Shown in pieces: positions 30,921 through 38,923 of a DNA stretch of 64,000 nt. How positions within the stretch are numbered: position 1 is the first letter of the stretch; every line of letters starts with the position of its first letter. The position numbers and the translations under genes were made by a program. Source of the stretch: Streptomyces sp. NBC_00239 (GTDB lineage Bacteria > Actinomycetota > Actinomycetes > Streptomycetales > Streptomycetaceae); assembly GCF_036194065.1 (NCBI RefSeq), contig NZ_CP108095.1, positions 7,502,001 through 7,566,000 on the forward strand, in the 5' to 3' direction. Under the pieces are notes generated by a model. It did not search any database. It was not told the DNA's origin and was given only the letters and a program-made list of their open reading frames with translations.

Positions 30921-32999
30921 TTGCATACTCGTAGATGGTTGGCTGCTGCCACCGCAACCACCGCCGTCGTACTGGGGGTTCCGACGCAGACCGCGTCGGC
31001 GGCCGAGGAAGTGCCGGTGAACGCCGCCTCCCCCTTCGCCTTCGAGGACGGGGCCTACCCCAACAGGGACGGCATCCTGAGCGCCACCGGCGCCGACCTG
31101 ATCGCGGGTGACGGCGGCATCGAGTTCACCAGCTGCGACGGCCCGTACCAGATCATGGTGTGGGCGCGGAACCTGAAGACGAACGACTCCACGATCTGCT
31201 TCAAGGCCGACAACACCGGCTACCTGGCCGTCAACATCCCGCGCGCCTACCGCATCGAGACCTTCGACCGGGACGTCCGGGCAGCCATCTCGATCAACAG
31301 CACCACGCAGACCGTGGACGTCCCCGAGGACACCGTCAAGGCGATCGGCGAGGGCACGGCCACGGACCCCAAGCAGGCCGTCCTGCTGGAGATGCGGATC
31401 ACCGGCTCCTCCGGTCCCCGCATGGCCGGCCAGCCCATCAACGACGCGGACCTCAAGTTCAACGCGAAGCTGGAGATCGGCGAGGGCAAGCGCTCCTGCT
31501 CCGGCGCGCTCGTGGACCCGTACTGGGTGATCACCGCCAAGAGCTGCTTCGCCGACGACCCCGCCCAGAGCAACACCGTCGCGGCCGGCGTTCCGAAGGA
31601 CAAGACCAAGGTCTCGGTCGGCAAGGCCTGGATGATGTCGGGCACCGGCTTCACCAGCGACGCCACCGAACTGGTCCCGCACCCGGACCGCGACCTGGTC
31701 ATGGTCCGCCTCGCGAACCCGGCCACCGGCATCGCGCCCGTCGACGTGTCCTCGGCCGCCCCCACCACCGGTGAGGAACTCGACGTCGTCGGGTACGGCC
31801 GCACCCGGACCGGCTGGGGCCCGGTCGGCCGCCACGGCGCCGCTTTCAGCGTGGGCACCACCGCCGCCACCGGCTTCGACCTCGCCGCCAAGACCCCCGC
31901 CGACGCCACCGTCTGCCGGGGCGACGCGGGCGCGTCGACGCTGCGCACGGTGAACGGCAAGCGGGCGCTCGTCGGTCTGGTCAGCCGCGCCTGGCAGGGC
32001 GGCTGCCTCGGAACCTCCGCGTCCGAGCTGCGCACCGGCGCGTACAGCACCCGCGTCGACGACCAGCGCGACTGGGTCCAGCGCGTCCGCGCCCTGTCCC
32101 CGGGCTGGCGCACCCAGGCCCTGATCCAGTCGGGCAGCAGCCTCTACCAGGGCATCCGCCTGGCCGACGGTTCCTGGACCGGATTCAACGACGTCCAGGT
32201 CGCGGGCCAGGCCGGCACCATCGGCGCCATCCGCAGCTCGGCGGTCGTCGGCATGAACGGCGACAGCCACGTCCTCGCCGTCACCAACGCCGGCGGTCTC
32301 TTCCACACCATCCGCAAGCAGGACGGCACCTGGGCCGGCTTCGGTGACGTCTTCGGCGCGGCCAACGCGCTCGGCAACCTCACCAGCGTCACCGCCTCGA
32401 ACATCGGCTACGACCTGCACGTCGTCGCGGTCGCCGACGGCAAGGCGTTCCACACCATCCGCACCGCCACCCACTGGACGCCCTTCAAGGACATCACGTC
32501 CGGCAAGGTCGCCAACGTGACGGCCGCGGCCACCGCCGTCGTCCGCGGCGAGCTGCAGGTCACCACCGTCAGCGGCGGCAAGGCCTACCACACCATCCGC
32601 CAGGGCAACGGCAACTGGCTCGCCTGGGGCGACGTCGCCGGCGCCGCCGGTCCGACCGGCCCGATCACCTCGATCAGCACGGTCGGCTCCGGGGACGACA
32701 CCCACGTGGTCGTCGCCACCGACAACGGCACCCGCCAGTACCACGCCGTACGCAACTTCAACGGCATCTGGACCCGAATGACCGAGCTGAAGGGCATCCT
32801 CGGCACGGTGACCGCCAAGTCCGTCGCCACCGCCAACGTCGAGGGCGAGGTCGTGGTGGCCGTCACCACCGCCGACGGCAAGCTCCTCCACACCGTCCGG
32901 CACGCCGACGGCACCTGGGCCACCACCGGCAACGTCACGCTCCAGGGCCTGCCCGCCGCCCCCGGTGCCCTCGCCATCACCGGCACCTGGAACGGCTGA
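30921..32999 (+). CDS. Secreted trypsin-fold pseudo-protease with C-terminal propeller-like repeats
   Basis: 692 residues from TTG 30921, chosen because a signal peptide (HTRRWLAAATATTAVVLG, cleavage after TASA) starts right there. The middle third has the S1 peptidase framework (CSGALVDPYWVITAKSCF, PDRDLVMVRLA, CRGDAGAS, LVSRAWQGGCLG), but the catalytic His is Ser208 (TAKSC instead of TAAHC) and the catalytic Ser is Ala336 (GDAGA instead of GDSGG). Only the Asp is kept, so it should not be proteolytic. The C-terminal 270 residues are about five 48-residue repeats with LFHTIRKQDGTWAGFGDV-like motifs, as in a lectin-type or FG-GAP-type propeller, so a binding role is likely. Divergent from the toxin gene. 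Confidence 0.83.
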   Translation: MHTRRWLAAATATTAVVLGVPTQTASAAEEVPVNAASPFAFEDGAYPNRDGILSATGADLIAGDGGIEFTSCDGPYQIMVWARNLKTNDSTICFKADNTGYLAVNIPRAYRIETFDRDVRAAISINSTTQTVDVPEDTVKAIGEGTATDPKQAVLLEMRITGSSGPRMAGQPINDADLKFNAKLEIGEGKRSCSGALVDPYWVITAKSCFADDPAQSNTVAAGVPKDKTKVSVGKAWMMSGTGFTSDATELVPHPDRDLVMVRLANPATGIAPVDVSSAAPTTGEELDVVGYGRTRTGWGPVGRHGAAFSVGTTAATGFDLAAKTPADATVCRGDAGASTLRTVNGKRALVGLVSRAWQGGCLGTSASELRTGAYSTRVDDQRDWVQRVRALSPGWRTQALIQSGSSLYQGIRLADGSWTGFNDVQVAGQAGTIGAIRSSAVVGMNGDSHVLAVTNAGGLFHTIRKQDGTWAGFGDVFGAANALGNLTSVTASNIGYDLHVVAVADGKAFHTIRTATHWTPFKDITSGKVANVTAAATAVVRGELQVTTVSGGKAYHTIRQGNGNWLAWGDVAGAAGPTGPITSISTVGSGDDTHVVVATDNGTRQYHAVRNFNGIWTRMTELKGILGTVTAKSVATANVEGEVVVAVTTADGKLLHTVRHADGTWATTGNVTLQGLPAAPGALAITGTWNG

Positions 33000-33043
33000 C
33001 CGACACCCGCAACACAAAGGCTTGACCCCGACGCACCATGAAC

Positions 33044-33087
33044 ACGGCGCCGGTCTCCAGGACTTCGGTCCCGGAGACCGGCGCCGT
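33044..33087. terminator. Bidirectional terminator with nested UUCG tetraloop
   Basis: A perfect 15-bp stem (33044-33058 with 33073-33087) encloses, after one mismatch, a further 4-bp GGAC/GTCC stem closed by TTCG. It lies between the convergent stops at 32999 and 33090. Confidence 0.88.
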
Positions 33088-33089
33088 CG

Positions 33090-34271
33090 TCATCCGGCCG
33101 CGACGACGACGGTGTCCGCGCGCTCGCGCAGGACGGCGACGGCTGCCTCCGCCGCGGCCGACCGGACGGCTGCCGCGACCTTCCGCAGCCACTCGGCGTC
33201 GGTGTCCAGGTCGCCGCCTTCGCGCACCATGGCCCGTTCGGGGAACCGGGGCCGCTCCCCGGCGCGTTCGGCCCGCGCCGCGTACAGCAGGACGGCCGCC
33301 TCGGCCGTTGCGTCCCGTTCGAGACCGCCGAGCCCCGAGTCCGCGAGGGCGCACCGTACGGCGTCGAGGTGCTCCTGCGAGACATGGCCGGACAGCGCGA
33401 GGGCGCTGTCGCGGATCTCGATCACACAGCGGTAGCGGACCATCTCGACGTCCTTGTGCAAGCCCGCGGGCAGCGGAAGGACCACCTCTGGCGTCGACTC
33501 CGTGAGGAGCCGCCACAGCGGACGGACGGCCTTCACCTGCCTGCGCAGCCGGGCCCGCGTCGCGCATCCCGCGAGGAACGGCCAGCTCGCACTGGCCACG
33601 AGCAGCAGCAGGGTGCACGCGAGGAGGACCTGCGTGGTGACGACCACCCCGGGTGCACCGGTCAGGCTCCGCCCCGCGAGCGCCGCCACCAGGTGGGCGA
33701 GCCGGTGGACGACGTACAGCAGCCCGAAGGAGCTTGCCAGTCCCAGCAGTTGCATAGCGGTCCGGGTCGGGCCGGGCGCGGCGTGCCGCCCGTACCGCCG
33801 GCACAGGCGGATCGCGCTGAGCACCCCGTACAGGATGTAGCCGAGGAAGATCATCCAGTACGCGGTGATCATCGGTGACCGGGTCACGGTCACCAAGTCG
33901 GTCTCCCCGTCCGGGAGCGGGCTCGCGGCGAAGGTGGCGATCAGCCCGGCCTCCGCCAGCCCCAGCAGGATCCAGCGCAGCCGGGAGAGCCGGTGGCCCC
34001 GCGCCCCGGTCGCCTCGCGGATGAACTCGAAGAGCGCGCCCATCGCGCACAGCGACAGCATGTGGACCGGCAGGTTCGTGAAGCTCGGGACCGCCACGGC
34101 CGCGTCGACGACCCGGCGGACCGCGGGCACGCCGATGGTGAACGCGACGGCCCAGATCGCCCACATCAGCCACATGAGGCGGTCCTGCCGCGGCGCCGAA
34201 CGCAGCCCCGGCGCCTTCCAGCACACGAACAGCCACAGGGGTGGGACGACGACGAGATCGAAAATCCTCAA
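33090..34271 (-). CDS. MAB_1171c-type putative transporter (7TM membrane protein)
   Basis: 393 residues. TTG 34271 overlaps the upstream stop (TTGA) and puts the first helix (IFDLVVVPPLWLFVCW) at the N-terminus. About seven transmembrane helices occupy the first 230 residues, with a cytosolic domain after them (AVRPLWRLLTESTPEVVLPLP, YRCVIEIRDSALALSGHV). This is the MAB_1171c putative transporter family, usually next to an XRE regulator and an ImmA-like protein in Streptomyces, as here. Substrate and transport activity are unproven. Confidence 0.82.
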   Translation of the reverse strand: MRIFDLVVVPPLWLFVCWKAPGLRSAPRQDRLMWLMWAIWAVAFTIGVPAVRRVVDAAVAVPSFTNLPVHMLSLCAMGALFEFIREATGARGHRLSRLRWILLGLAEAGLIATFAASPLPDGETDLVTVTRSPMITAYWMIFLGYILYGVLSAIRLCRRYGRHAAPGPTRTAMQLLGLASSFGLLYVVHRLAHLVAALAGRSLTGAPGVVVTTQVLLACTLLLLVASASWPFLAGCATRARLRRQVKAVRPLWRLLTESTPEVVLPLPAGLHKDVEMVRYRCVIEIRDSALALSGHVSQEHLDAVRCALADSGLGGLERDATAEAAVLLYAARAERAGERPRFPERAMVREGGDLDTDAEWLRKVAAAVRSAAAEAAVAVLRERADTVVVAAG

Positions 34272-34822
34272 CGGGGCCTCAGGGTGGTGCGTCGGGACAA
34301 GGCGCCGATCACCCGGTGCAGGGTGTCGGCCGTTTCGGGGGGAGCCGAGGCCGCGGCGGCGGGCGCGACGTTGAAGTGCTGCCACATCACGGAGGCGAGC
34401 AGCTCGGCCTCCTGCTCCTGCCGCGTCGTGGCCTTCGTCCGGGTGCGTCCCAGCAGCCGGGCGGCCATGGCCGGGTCCAGGTCGGGGAAGAGCTGCGCGA
34501 GCATCTCCGGCTCGGGGGCGGTGGGTTCACGGTGGTCGAGCAGGATGTGCGCCAGTTCGTGCAGGACGATGTGCGTCTGGTGCGGACGGCTCGTCACCAC
34601 GTTGTAGTAGACGTGGTCGGAGGTGCCGAACGACACCCACATTCCGCACACTCCGGCGCCGGCGGGCATGGCGGCGGGCATCGGGAGCAGGTGCAGCGGC
34701 CGGCCGCGCTCCGCGGCGATCGCCGAGCAGAGCTCTTCGACCTCGAAGGGGTGGGAGAGGGTGAAACGCCCGATCAGGGATTCGTACTGCGTCCTCAGCC
34801 CACGCCAGTCACGGCGGTCCAT
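34268..34822 (-). CDS. ImmA/IrrE-type zinc metallopeptidase-like protein
   Basis: 184 residues from ATG 34822. The zinc motif HELAHILLDH (H-E-x2-H) lies near residue 89, within the ImmA/IrrE domain. Family members cleave XRE-type repressors in response to stress. The stop overlaps the start of the 7TM gene by 4 bp, and an XRE regulator gene lies 96 bp upstream, so the three form an operon in which this protein could sense a signal from the membrane protein and act on the regulator. Confidence 0.85.
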   Translation of the reverse strand: MDRRDWRGLRTQYESLIGRFTLSHPFEVEELCSAIAAERGRPLHLLPMPAAMPAGAGVCGMWVSFGTSDHVYYNVVTSRPHQTHIVLHELAHILLDHREPTAPEPEMLAQLFPDLDPAMAARLLGRTRTKATTRQEQEAELLASVMWQHFNVAPAAAASAPPETADTLHRVIGALSRRTTLRPR

Positions 34823-34918
34823 GCGCCCCGAGTTCCCTCTCGACGGTCATCCGACCGCGGGGCCCCGCACGGCCGCCCACGATCTCCAGCGCCAGACTTT
34901 ACACAGGGAAGGCACAGG

Positions 34919-35407
34919 TCAGACGGTCGGTGGCGGGGCAGAAGCGGTCCGGGCCCGCTCGATGACGGAGCGCACCGCCTCGATGCCCTGCGTGGACATC
35001 GTCGCCACCGCGGCCGCCCGCAGCGCCACCGAACGCACGTCGTTGGCGCGCATCGCGGCGATCAGCGCGAGCTGTGCCGACACCCGGGCCTCGACCTCGT
35101 CGTCGATGAAGTAGGCGAGCGGGACGCCGAAGAAGTCGCCCAGTACGCGCAGCGTTCCCACCGTCGGGTTGGGTGCTTTGCCCTTGGCCAGGGCCCACAG
35201 CCGGCCGACGGACAGCTTCGCGTCGTTGGGGCCCGCGGCCTCCTTGATGCCGTCGACCACTTCCTGGAGCGTGAAGCGACGGCCCAGCGGCTGCACGTAC
35301 GTGAAGAGGTACTCGATCCGCCGGCCGAGCAGTTCTGCCTCCGGGGAGGGCTCGTCCTCGCCGGACGCGGCCTTGCTCTCGGGCGGGTCCGAACCCTCTT
35401 GGATCAT
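34919..35407 (-). CDS. XRE-family helix-turn-helix regulator
   Basis: 162 residues from ATG 35407 behind GAGGGGG. After a disordered acidic N-terminus there is a helix-turn-helix region (RFTLQEVVDGIKEA, LSVGRLWALAKGKAPNPTVG, LGDFFGVPLAYFID), then a helical C-terminal part (RVSAQLALIAAMRANDVRSV). The PTVGTLRVLGDFFGVPLAYF block is typical of Streptomyces XRE proteins encoded with ImmA-like partners. It probably controls the operon and may be the peptidase's target. Confidence 0.85.
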   Translation of the reverse strand: MIQEGSDPPESKAASGEDEPSPEAELLGRRIEYLFTYVQPLGRRFTLQEVVDGIKEAAGPNDAKLSVGRLWALAKGKAPNPTVGTLRVLGDFFGVPLAYFIDDEVEARVSAQLALIAAMRANDVRSVALRAAAVATMSTQGIEAVRSVIERARTASAPPPTV

Positions 35408-35491
35408 GCCTGTTCCCCCTCGTGCGGTTGGCACGACTCTATCCGCCGGGCCGCGGCCGGGCACCTGGCGGGTCGGTCCGCCTTCGGCGCC

Positions 35492-35968
35492 CTACGCGCC
35501 CGTTTCGTCCAGGGCGCCCTTGGCGGCCTTGAGCTTGCGCCACACCGCGCCGAGGACCTCCAGGTCCCGTTCGTCGAGGAGGTCGGTGAAGACCGGAGCG
35601 AGGGCCGCGCGCCGGGTGGCGTCCGCCTCGGCGAAGACCGTGCGCCCCTGCTCCGTGAGGGCGACCTCCACCGACCGGGCGTCGCGGGCCGAGGGCGTAC
35701 GGGCCACCAGGCCGCGGGCCTGGAGGGCGTCCACGACGCGGGAGACCTGGCTGCGGCTGAGCAGGGTGCTGTTGCCGAGTACGGAAGCGGGCACCGGCTC
35801 GGGGCTGGATGCCAGCCACAGCATGACCTCGAACCAGGAGACGGGAAGGTCGTGGGCCTTCACCAGTGCCCTGTCGACCCGGTCGGTGAGCACGGTGCCG
35901 GCCCAGACCAGCCCGTAGAAGGCGTGGTCGGCCGCCGGCATCTCGGATTCGGTGAGCTTCTTCGGCAT
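35492..35968 (-). CDS. MarR-family transcriptional regulator
   Basis: 158 residues. Winged helix-turn-helix: VPASVLGNSTLLSRSQVSRV is the recognition region, and LVARTPSARDARSVEVALTE is the wing with the DxRS motif. Dimerisation helices lie at both ends. It is divergent from an SDR gene across 160 bp with two near-identical palindromes (35986 and 36015), so it most likely represses both itself and the SDR gene until a phenolic or similar ligand binds. Confidence 0.9.
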   Translation of the reverse strand: MPKKLTESEMPAADHAFYGLVWAGTVLTDRVDRALVKAHDLPVSWFEVMLWLASSPEPVPASVLGNSTLLSRSQVSRVVDALQARGLVARTPSARDARSVEVALTEQGRTVFAEADATRRAALAPVFTDLLDERDLEVLGAVWRKLKAAKGALDETGA

Positions 35969-35985
35969 GGCGCCAGTCTAGGGGT

Positions 35986-36028
35986 TGCGTGCACGCACAC
36001 ATAAATTTATAGTGTGTGTGCACGCACA
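35986..36028. promoter_or_regulatory. Double palindromic operator between marR-type and SDR genes
   Basis: TGCGTGCACGCA (35986-35997) is a perfect palindrome, and a second copy with one change, TGTGTGCACGCA, lies at 36015-36026. Between them is the palindrome ATAAATTTAT (36001-36010), so the whole block is also roughly symmetric. TATAGT at 36008 could be a -10 element. The arrangement fits binding of two MarR dimers over a promoter. Confidence 0.8.
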
Positions 36029-36128
36029 TAAATCACGCTCCGTGAAAAGCCCCGTGAGCAGCCCGTTCACAGATCCGCGAGCGGTTCCGTGAACGGCTCT
36101 GCGAACAGCCCCCTGAAAGGCGCCCGCC

Positions 36129-37004
36129 ATGTCCGTCCTGTCCGGCACCCCCGCCACCTCCGACTCCACCACCCGTACCGTCCTGATCACCGGCACCTCC
36201 TCCGGCATCGGCCTGGCGGCCGCCATCGCCGCGGCCCGGGCCGGCTGGCGCACGGTCGCCACCCTGCGTGACACCGGCCGGGCAGACGCCCTGCGCAAGG
36301 CCGCCGCAGAGGCGGGCGTCGAGCTCGACCTCCGGCAGCTCGACGTCGTCGACGAGAGCTCCGTCGCCGCCGCCGTGGCCGGCGTCATCGCCGACTACGG
36401 CCGACTGGACGCCGTCGTGAACAACGCCGGCGCCGGGCACGTCGGCACCCTCGAACTCGAAACCGTCGCCGACGTCCGCGAGGTCATGGAGGTCAACTTC
36501 TTCGGCGTCCTCAACGTCTCCAAGGCCGCGCTCCCGCACCTGCGCGCCACCGGCGGCCGCCTGATCACCGTCACCAGCGTCGGCGGTGTCATCGGCCAGC
36601 CCTTCAACGAGGCCTACTGCGCCGCGAAGTTCGCCGTCGAGGGCTACATGGAGAGCCTGGCCCCCGTCGCGGGCGCCGTCGGCGTGAGCGTGTCCGTCAT
36701 CGAACCGGGCGCCGTCGCCACGGAGTTCGTCAACAACATCGGGCTCGACATCGAAGGCCGGATAGCCGGGGCCGGCCCGTACGCGGATGCGCTGCGCAAC
36801 TACCTCGACCGCACCGTCGGCCAGTTCCTCAACGGCGCCCAGACCCCGGCCGGCGCGGCCGAGGCCGTCATGGAGGCGCTGACCGCCGACCGCCCCGCGT
36901 TCCGCCTCCAGACCTCGGACTGGGCCCGCGGGTTCACCGGGACCAAGCTCGCCGACCAGGACGGCTCGGCGGTGCTCGGCATGACCGGCGCCTGGGTGGC
37001 CTGA
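36129..37004 (+). CDS. Classical short-chain dehydrogenase/reductase
   Basis: 291 residues from ATG 36129. All classical SDR motifs are present: TGTSSGIGLAAA for cofactor binding, NNAGAG, the catalytic Ser in ITVTSVGG, and YCAAKFAVEGY with catalytic Tyr and Lys. The residues after strand 2 (TLRDTGRADAL) suggest NADP. Regulated in all likelihood by the divergent MarR protein. Substrate unknown. Confidence 0.9.
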   Translation: MSVLSGTPATSDSTTRTVLITGTSSGIGLAAAIAAARAGWRTVATLRDTGRADALRKAAAEAGVELDLRQLDVVDESSVAAAVAGVIADYGRLDAVVNNAGAGHVGTLELETVADVREVMEVNFFGVLNVSKAALPHLRATGGRLITVTSVGGVIGQPFNEAYCAAKFAVEGYMESLAPVAGAVGVSVSVIEPGAVATEFVNNIGLDIEGRIAGAGPYADALRNYLDRTVGQFLNGAQTPAGAAEAVMEALTADRPAFRLQTSDWARGFTGTKLADQDGSAVLGMTGAWVA

Positions 37005-37214
37005 CCCCGCCGGGACCCGTGCCGGTCGACTGCCGGCCGGTCCCCGTTCGACTCCCGTTCCACCAGGGGCTGTTCGGCGCGCTCGCCGTGAGGAAGAGCG
37101 CGTCCGGACCCCTTGCCGTGCCGCGCCGGTTCGCGAATGATGCTCCGGGCGCGTCGGTCTTCAGCGGTCGCGATTCGCCCGCCACCCCTCGAACCGACCG
37201 CCCGGGAGCCCCCT

Positions 37215-37982
37215 TTGCGGACGAACCGTCACATCCGGAGATCGGCCGTCGTCGTCGCCACCACCCTCGCGGTGGTGCTCGGCGTGTCCCAGACGGCCTT
37301 CGCTGCGCCGCCGCCCGCCCTGCCCGGCCAGGCCGAGGCCATCGAGCTGACCTTCCAGCCGGCCTTCGACTACGACACCGACGGCTGCTACCCGGTACCC
37401 GCCATCGGCCCGGGCGGCGAGCTGAACGGCGGCCTCAAGCCCACCGGCGCCCTCAACGGCAACTGCCGGGACGCCTCCGACCTCGACAACACCAACAGCT
37501 ACTCCCGCGCCAAGTGCAACAACGGCTGGTGCGCCGTGATCTACGGGCTGTACTTCGAGAAGGACCAGGCCCTCGCCGGGATATCGCTGGGCGGCCACCG
37601 CCACGACTGGGAACACGTGGTCGTGTGGATCCAGAACAACGAGGCCAAGTACGTGGCGACCTCCGCGCACGGCGACTTCAACATCCACACGCGCGACCGG
37701 ATCCGCTGGGACGGCACCCACGCCAAGGTCGTCTACCACAAGGACGGTGCGAGCACGCACTGCTTCCGCGCGGCGAACAGCAACGACGAGCCGGCGGAGA
37801 ACCACCGCCACACCTGGCAGTTCCCCACCCTCGTCGGATGGTCGGGCTACCCCGCGGGCCTGCGGGACAAGCTCAGCCAGGCCGACTTCGGCAGCGCCCA
37901 CTTCGGCCTGAAGGACGGCGCGTTCGCCTCCCACCTCGCGGAGGCCAAGCCGGCGGGCATCCCCTTCGACCCGTACCTGTAA
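37215..37982 (+). CDS. Secreted NPP1 / necrosis-inducing (NLP) family protein
   Basis: 255 residues from TTG 37215 behind GGGAG, which places a signal peptide at the N-terminus (RRSAVVVATTLAVVLGVSQTAFAA); in-frame ATG codons further upstream give an unlikely leader. The NLP signature GHRHDWEHVVVWI is intact, including the His and Asp/Glu residues that bind the metal ion. Plant-pathogen NLPs bind glycosylinositol phosphorylceramides and permeabilise plant membranes; in saprophytic actinomycetes the role is unknown. Followed by a hairpin. Confidence 0.87.
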   Translation: MRTNRHIRRSAVVVATTLAVVLGVSQTAFAAPPPALPGQAEAIELTFQPAFDYDTDGCYPVPAIGPGGELNGGLKPTGALNGNCRDASDLDNTNSYSRAKCNNGWCAVIYGLYFEKDQALAGISLGGHRHDWEHVVVWIQNNEAKYVATSAHGDFNIHTRDRIRWDGTHAKVVYHKDGASTHCFRAANSNDEPAENHRHTWQFPTLVGWSGYPAGLRDKLSQADFGSAHFGLKDGAFASHLAEAKPAGIPFDPYL

Positions 37983-38060
37983 CACCCCGCAAGGCCTCCG
38001 GAAGACCTCGGGCGAACCGCCGGCAGACGCCCGGCAAACCTCCGGAAGCTCCGGAACGCC

Positions 38061-38090
38061 GATGGCCGGCACCAGGGGGTGCCGGCCATC
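38061..38090. terminator. Hairpin between convergent NPP1 and VWA operons
   Basis: A perfect 13-bp stem (38061-38073 with 38078-38090) and AGGG loop lie between stops at 37982 and 38138. Confidence 0.82.
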
Positions 38091-38137
38091 GGGTCGGTGG
38101 GGGAGCGCCGGGGCGCAACCGCGTTCCGGCCGCCCCG

Positions 38138-38923
38138 TCAGACGCCCGTGGGGCGCGCCGGGCGGCCCGTGCCGCGCGTGAGGCAGTAGCCCCCGATGCC
38201 CGCCAGTGCGCCGAGCACCCCGCCCGCCGCGGTCCAGAGCCAGCGGTCCGACCACCGTCCGCCTGACCAGCCGCCGTCCGGCTCCAGCGCCGCCGAACCG
38301 CCGCCCGCCTGCGCGGTGGTGGCGCCCGGGACGAGCGGAGCCCCGAGCGCGCCGTCCACCGCGTAGGCGCCGCCGTGCTCCGACACGTCGGTGCGCACCT
38401 GCGCCCGCACCGGCTGTCCGAGGTCCTCCTGGGCGAGGTCGACGACCGTCAGGCGGATGTAGTACGTGCCCGGCAGCGGGTCGTTCGACCAGGCCTCGGC
38501 CCCGGCCCGGACCGCGCGCAGCGTGCAGGACAGGGTGACCGAGGCGGCGTCCGCGGCCGCGGAGGCGGTCTGGGTGCCGTAGGTGCACGCCTGGCGGCGG
38601 CGCAGCCCGTCGTACACGTCGACCTGCCAGGTCGAGGCGCGGTGCCGGGAGGCCGCGGGCGGCAGCGTGACCGTCGCCCGGACGGTGGCCCGCTGCCCGG
38701 TGTCCAGGGGCACCGCCCAGTAGAGGTAGTCGCCGGTGGACGCCTCCGCGGTGGCCTCCTGGCCCACCGCGACCCGGGCGGCCGTACGGAAGGACGTGCC
38801 CGCCTCGGTGGGTCCGTCGGCGCTCTGGCTCGGCGTCGGGGACGCGGCCGCCGCGGCGCCCGCGAGCCCGAGCAGGCCCGCGCCGGCCAGCAGGGCGGTG
38901 GTCAGCGTGCGTACGGTACGCAT
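38138..38923 (-). CDS. Secreted/membrane protein coupled to the VWA gene
   Basis: 261 residues from ATG 38923, which overlaps the VWA gene's stop (ATGA) and has GGAGG just before it. It has a signal peptide (LTTALLAGAGLLGLAGAAAAA), an extracellular beta-rich domain (YLYWAVPLDTGQRATVRATV, TYYIRLTVVDLAQEDLG) and a C-terminal transmembrane helix (WTAAGGVLGALAGIGGYCL) with a basic tail. The topology mirrors that of the VWA protein, so the two probably form a complex at the cell surface. Function unknown. Confidence 0.78.
   Translation of the reverse strand: MRTVRTLTTALLAGAGLLGLAGAAAAASPTPSQSADGPTEAGTSFRTAARVAVGQEATAEASTGDYLYWAVPLDTGQRATVRATVTLPPAASRHRASTWQVDVYDGLRRRQACTYGTQTASAAADAASVTLSCTLRAVRAGAEAWSNDPLPGTYYIRLTVVDLAQEDLGQPVRAQVRTDVSEHGGAYAVDGALGAPLVPGATTAQAGGGSAALEPDGGWSGGRWSDRWLWTAAGGVLGALAGIGGYCLTRGTGRPARPTGV

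Noticed and set aside
36055..36128. Repeated GTGAAC/GCGAAC/CCCCGTGA fragments in the SDR leader
   Set aside because: The similarity is short and irregular, and the clear MarR palindromes just upstream explain regulation better.
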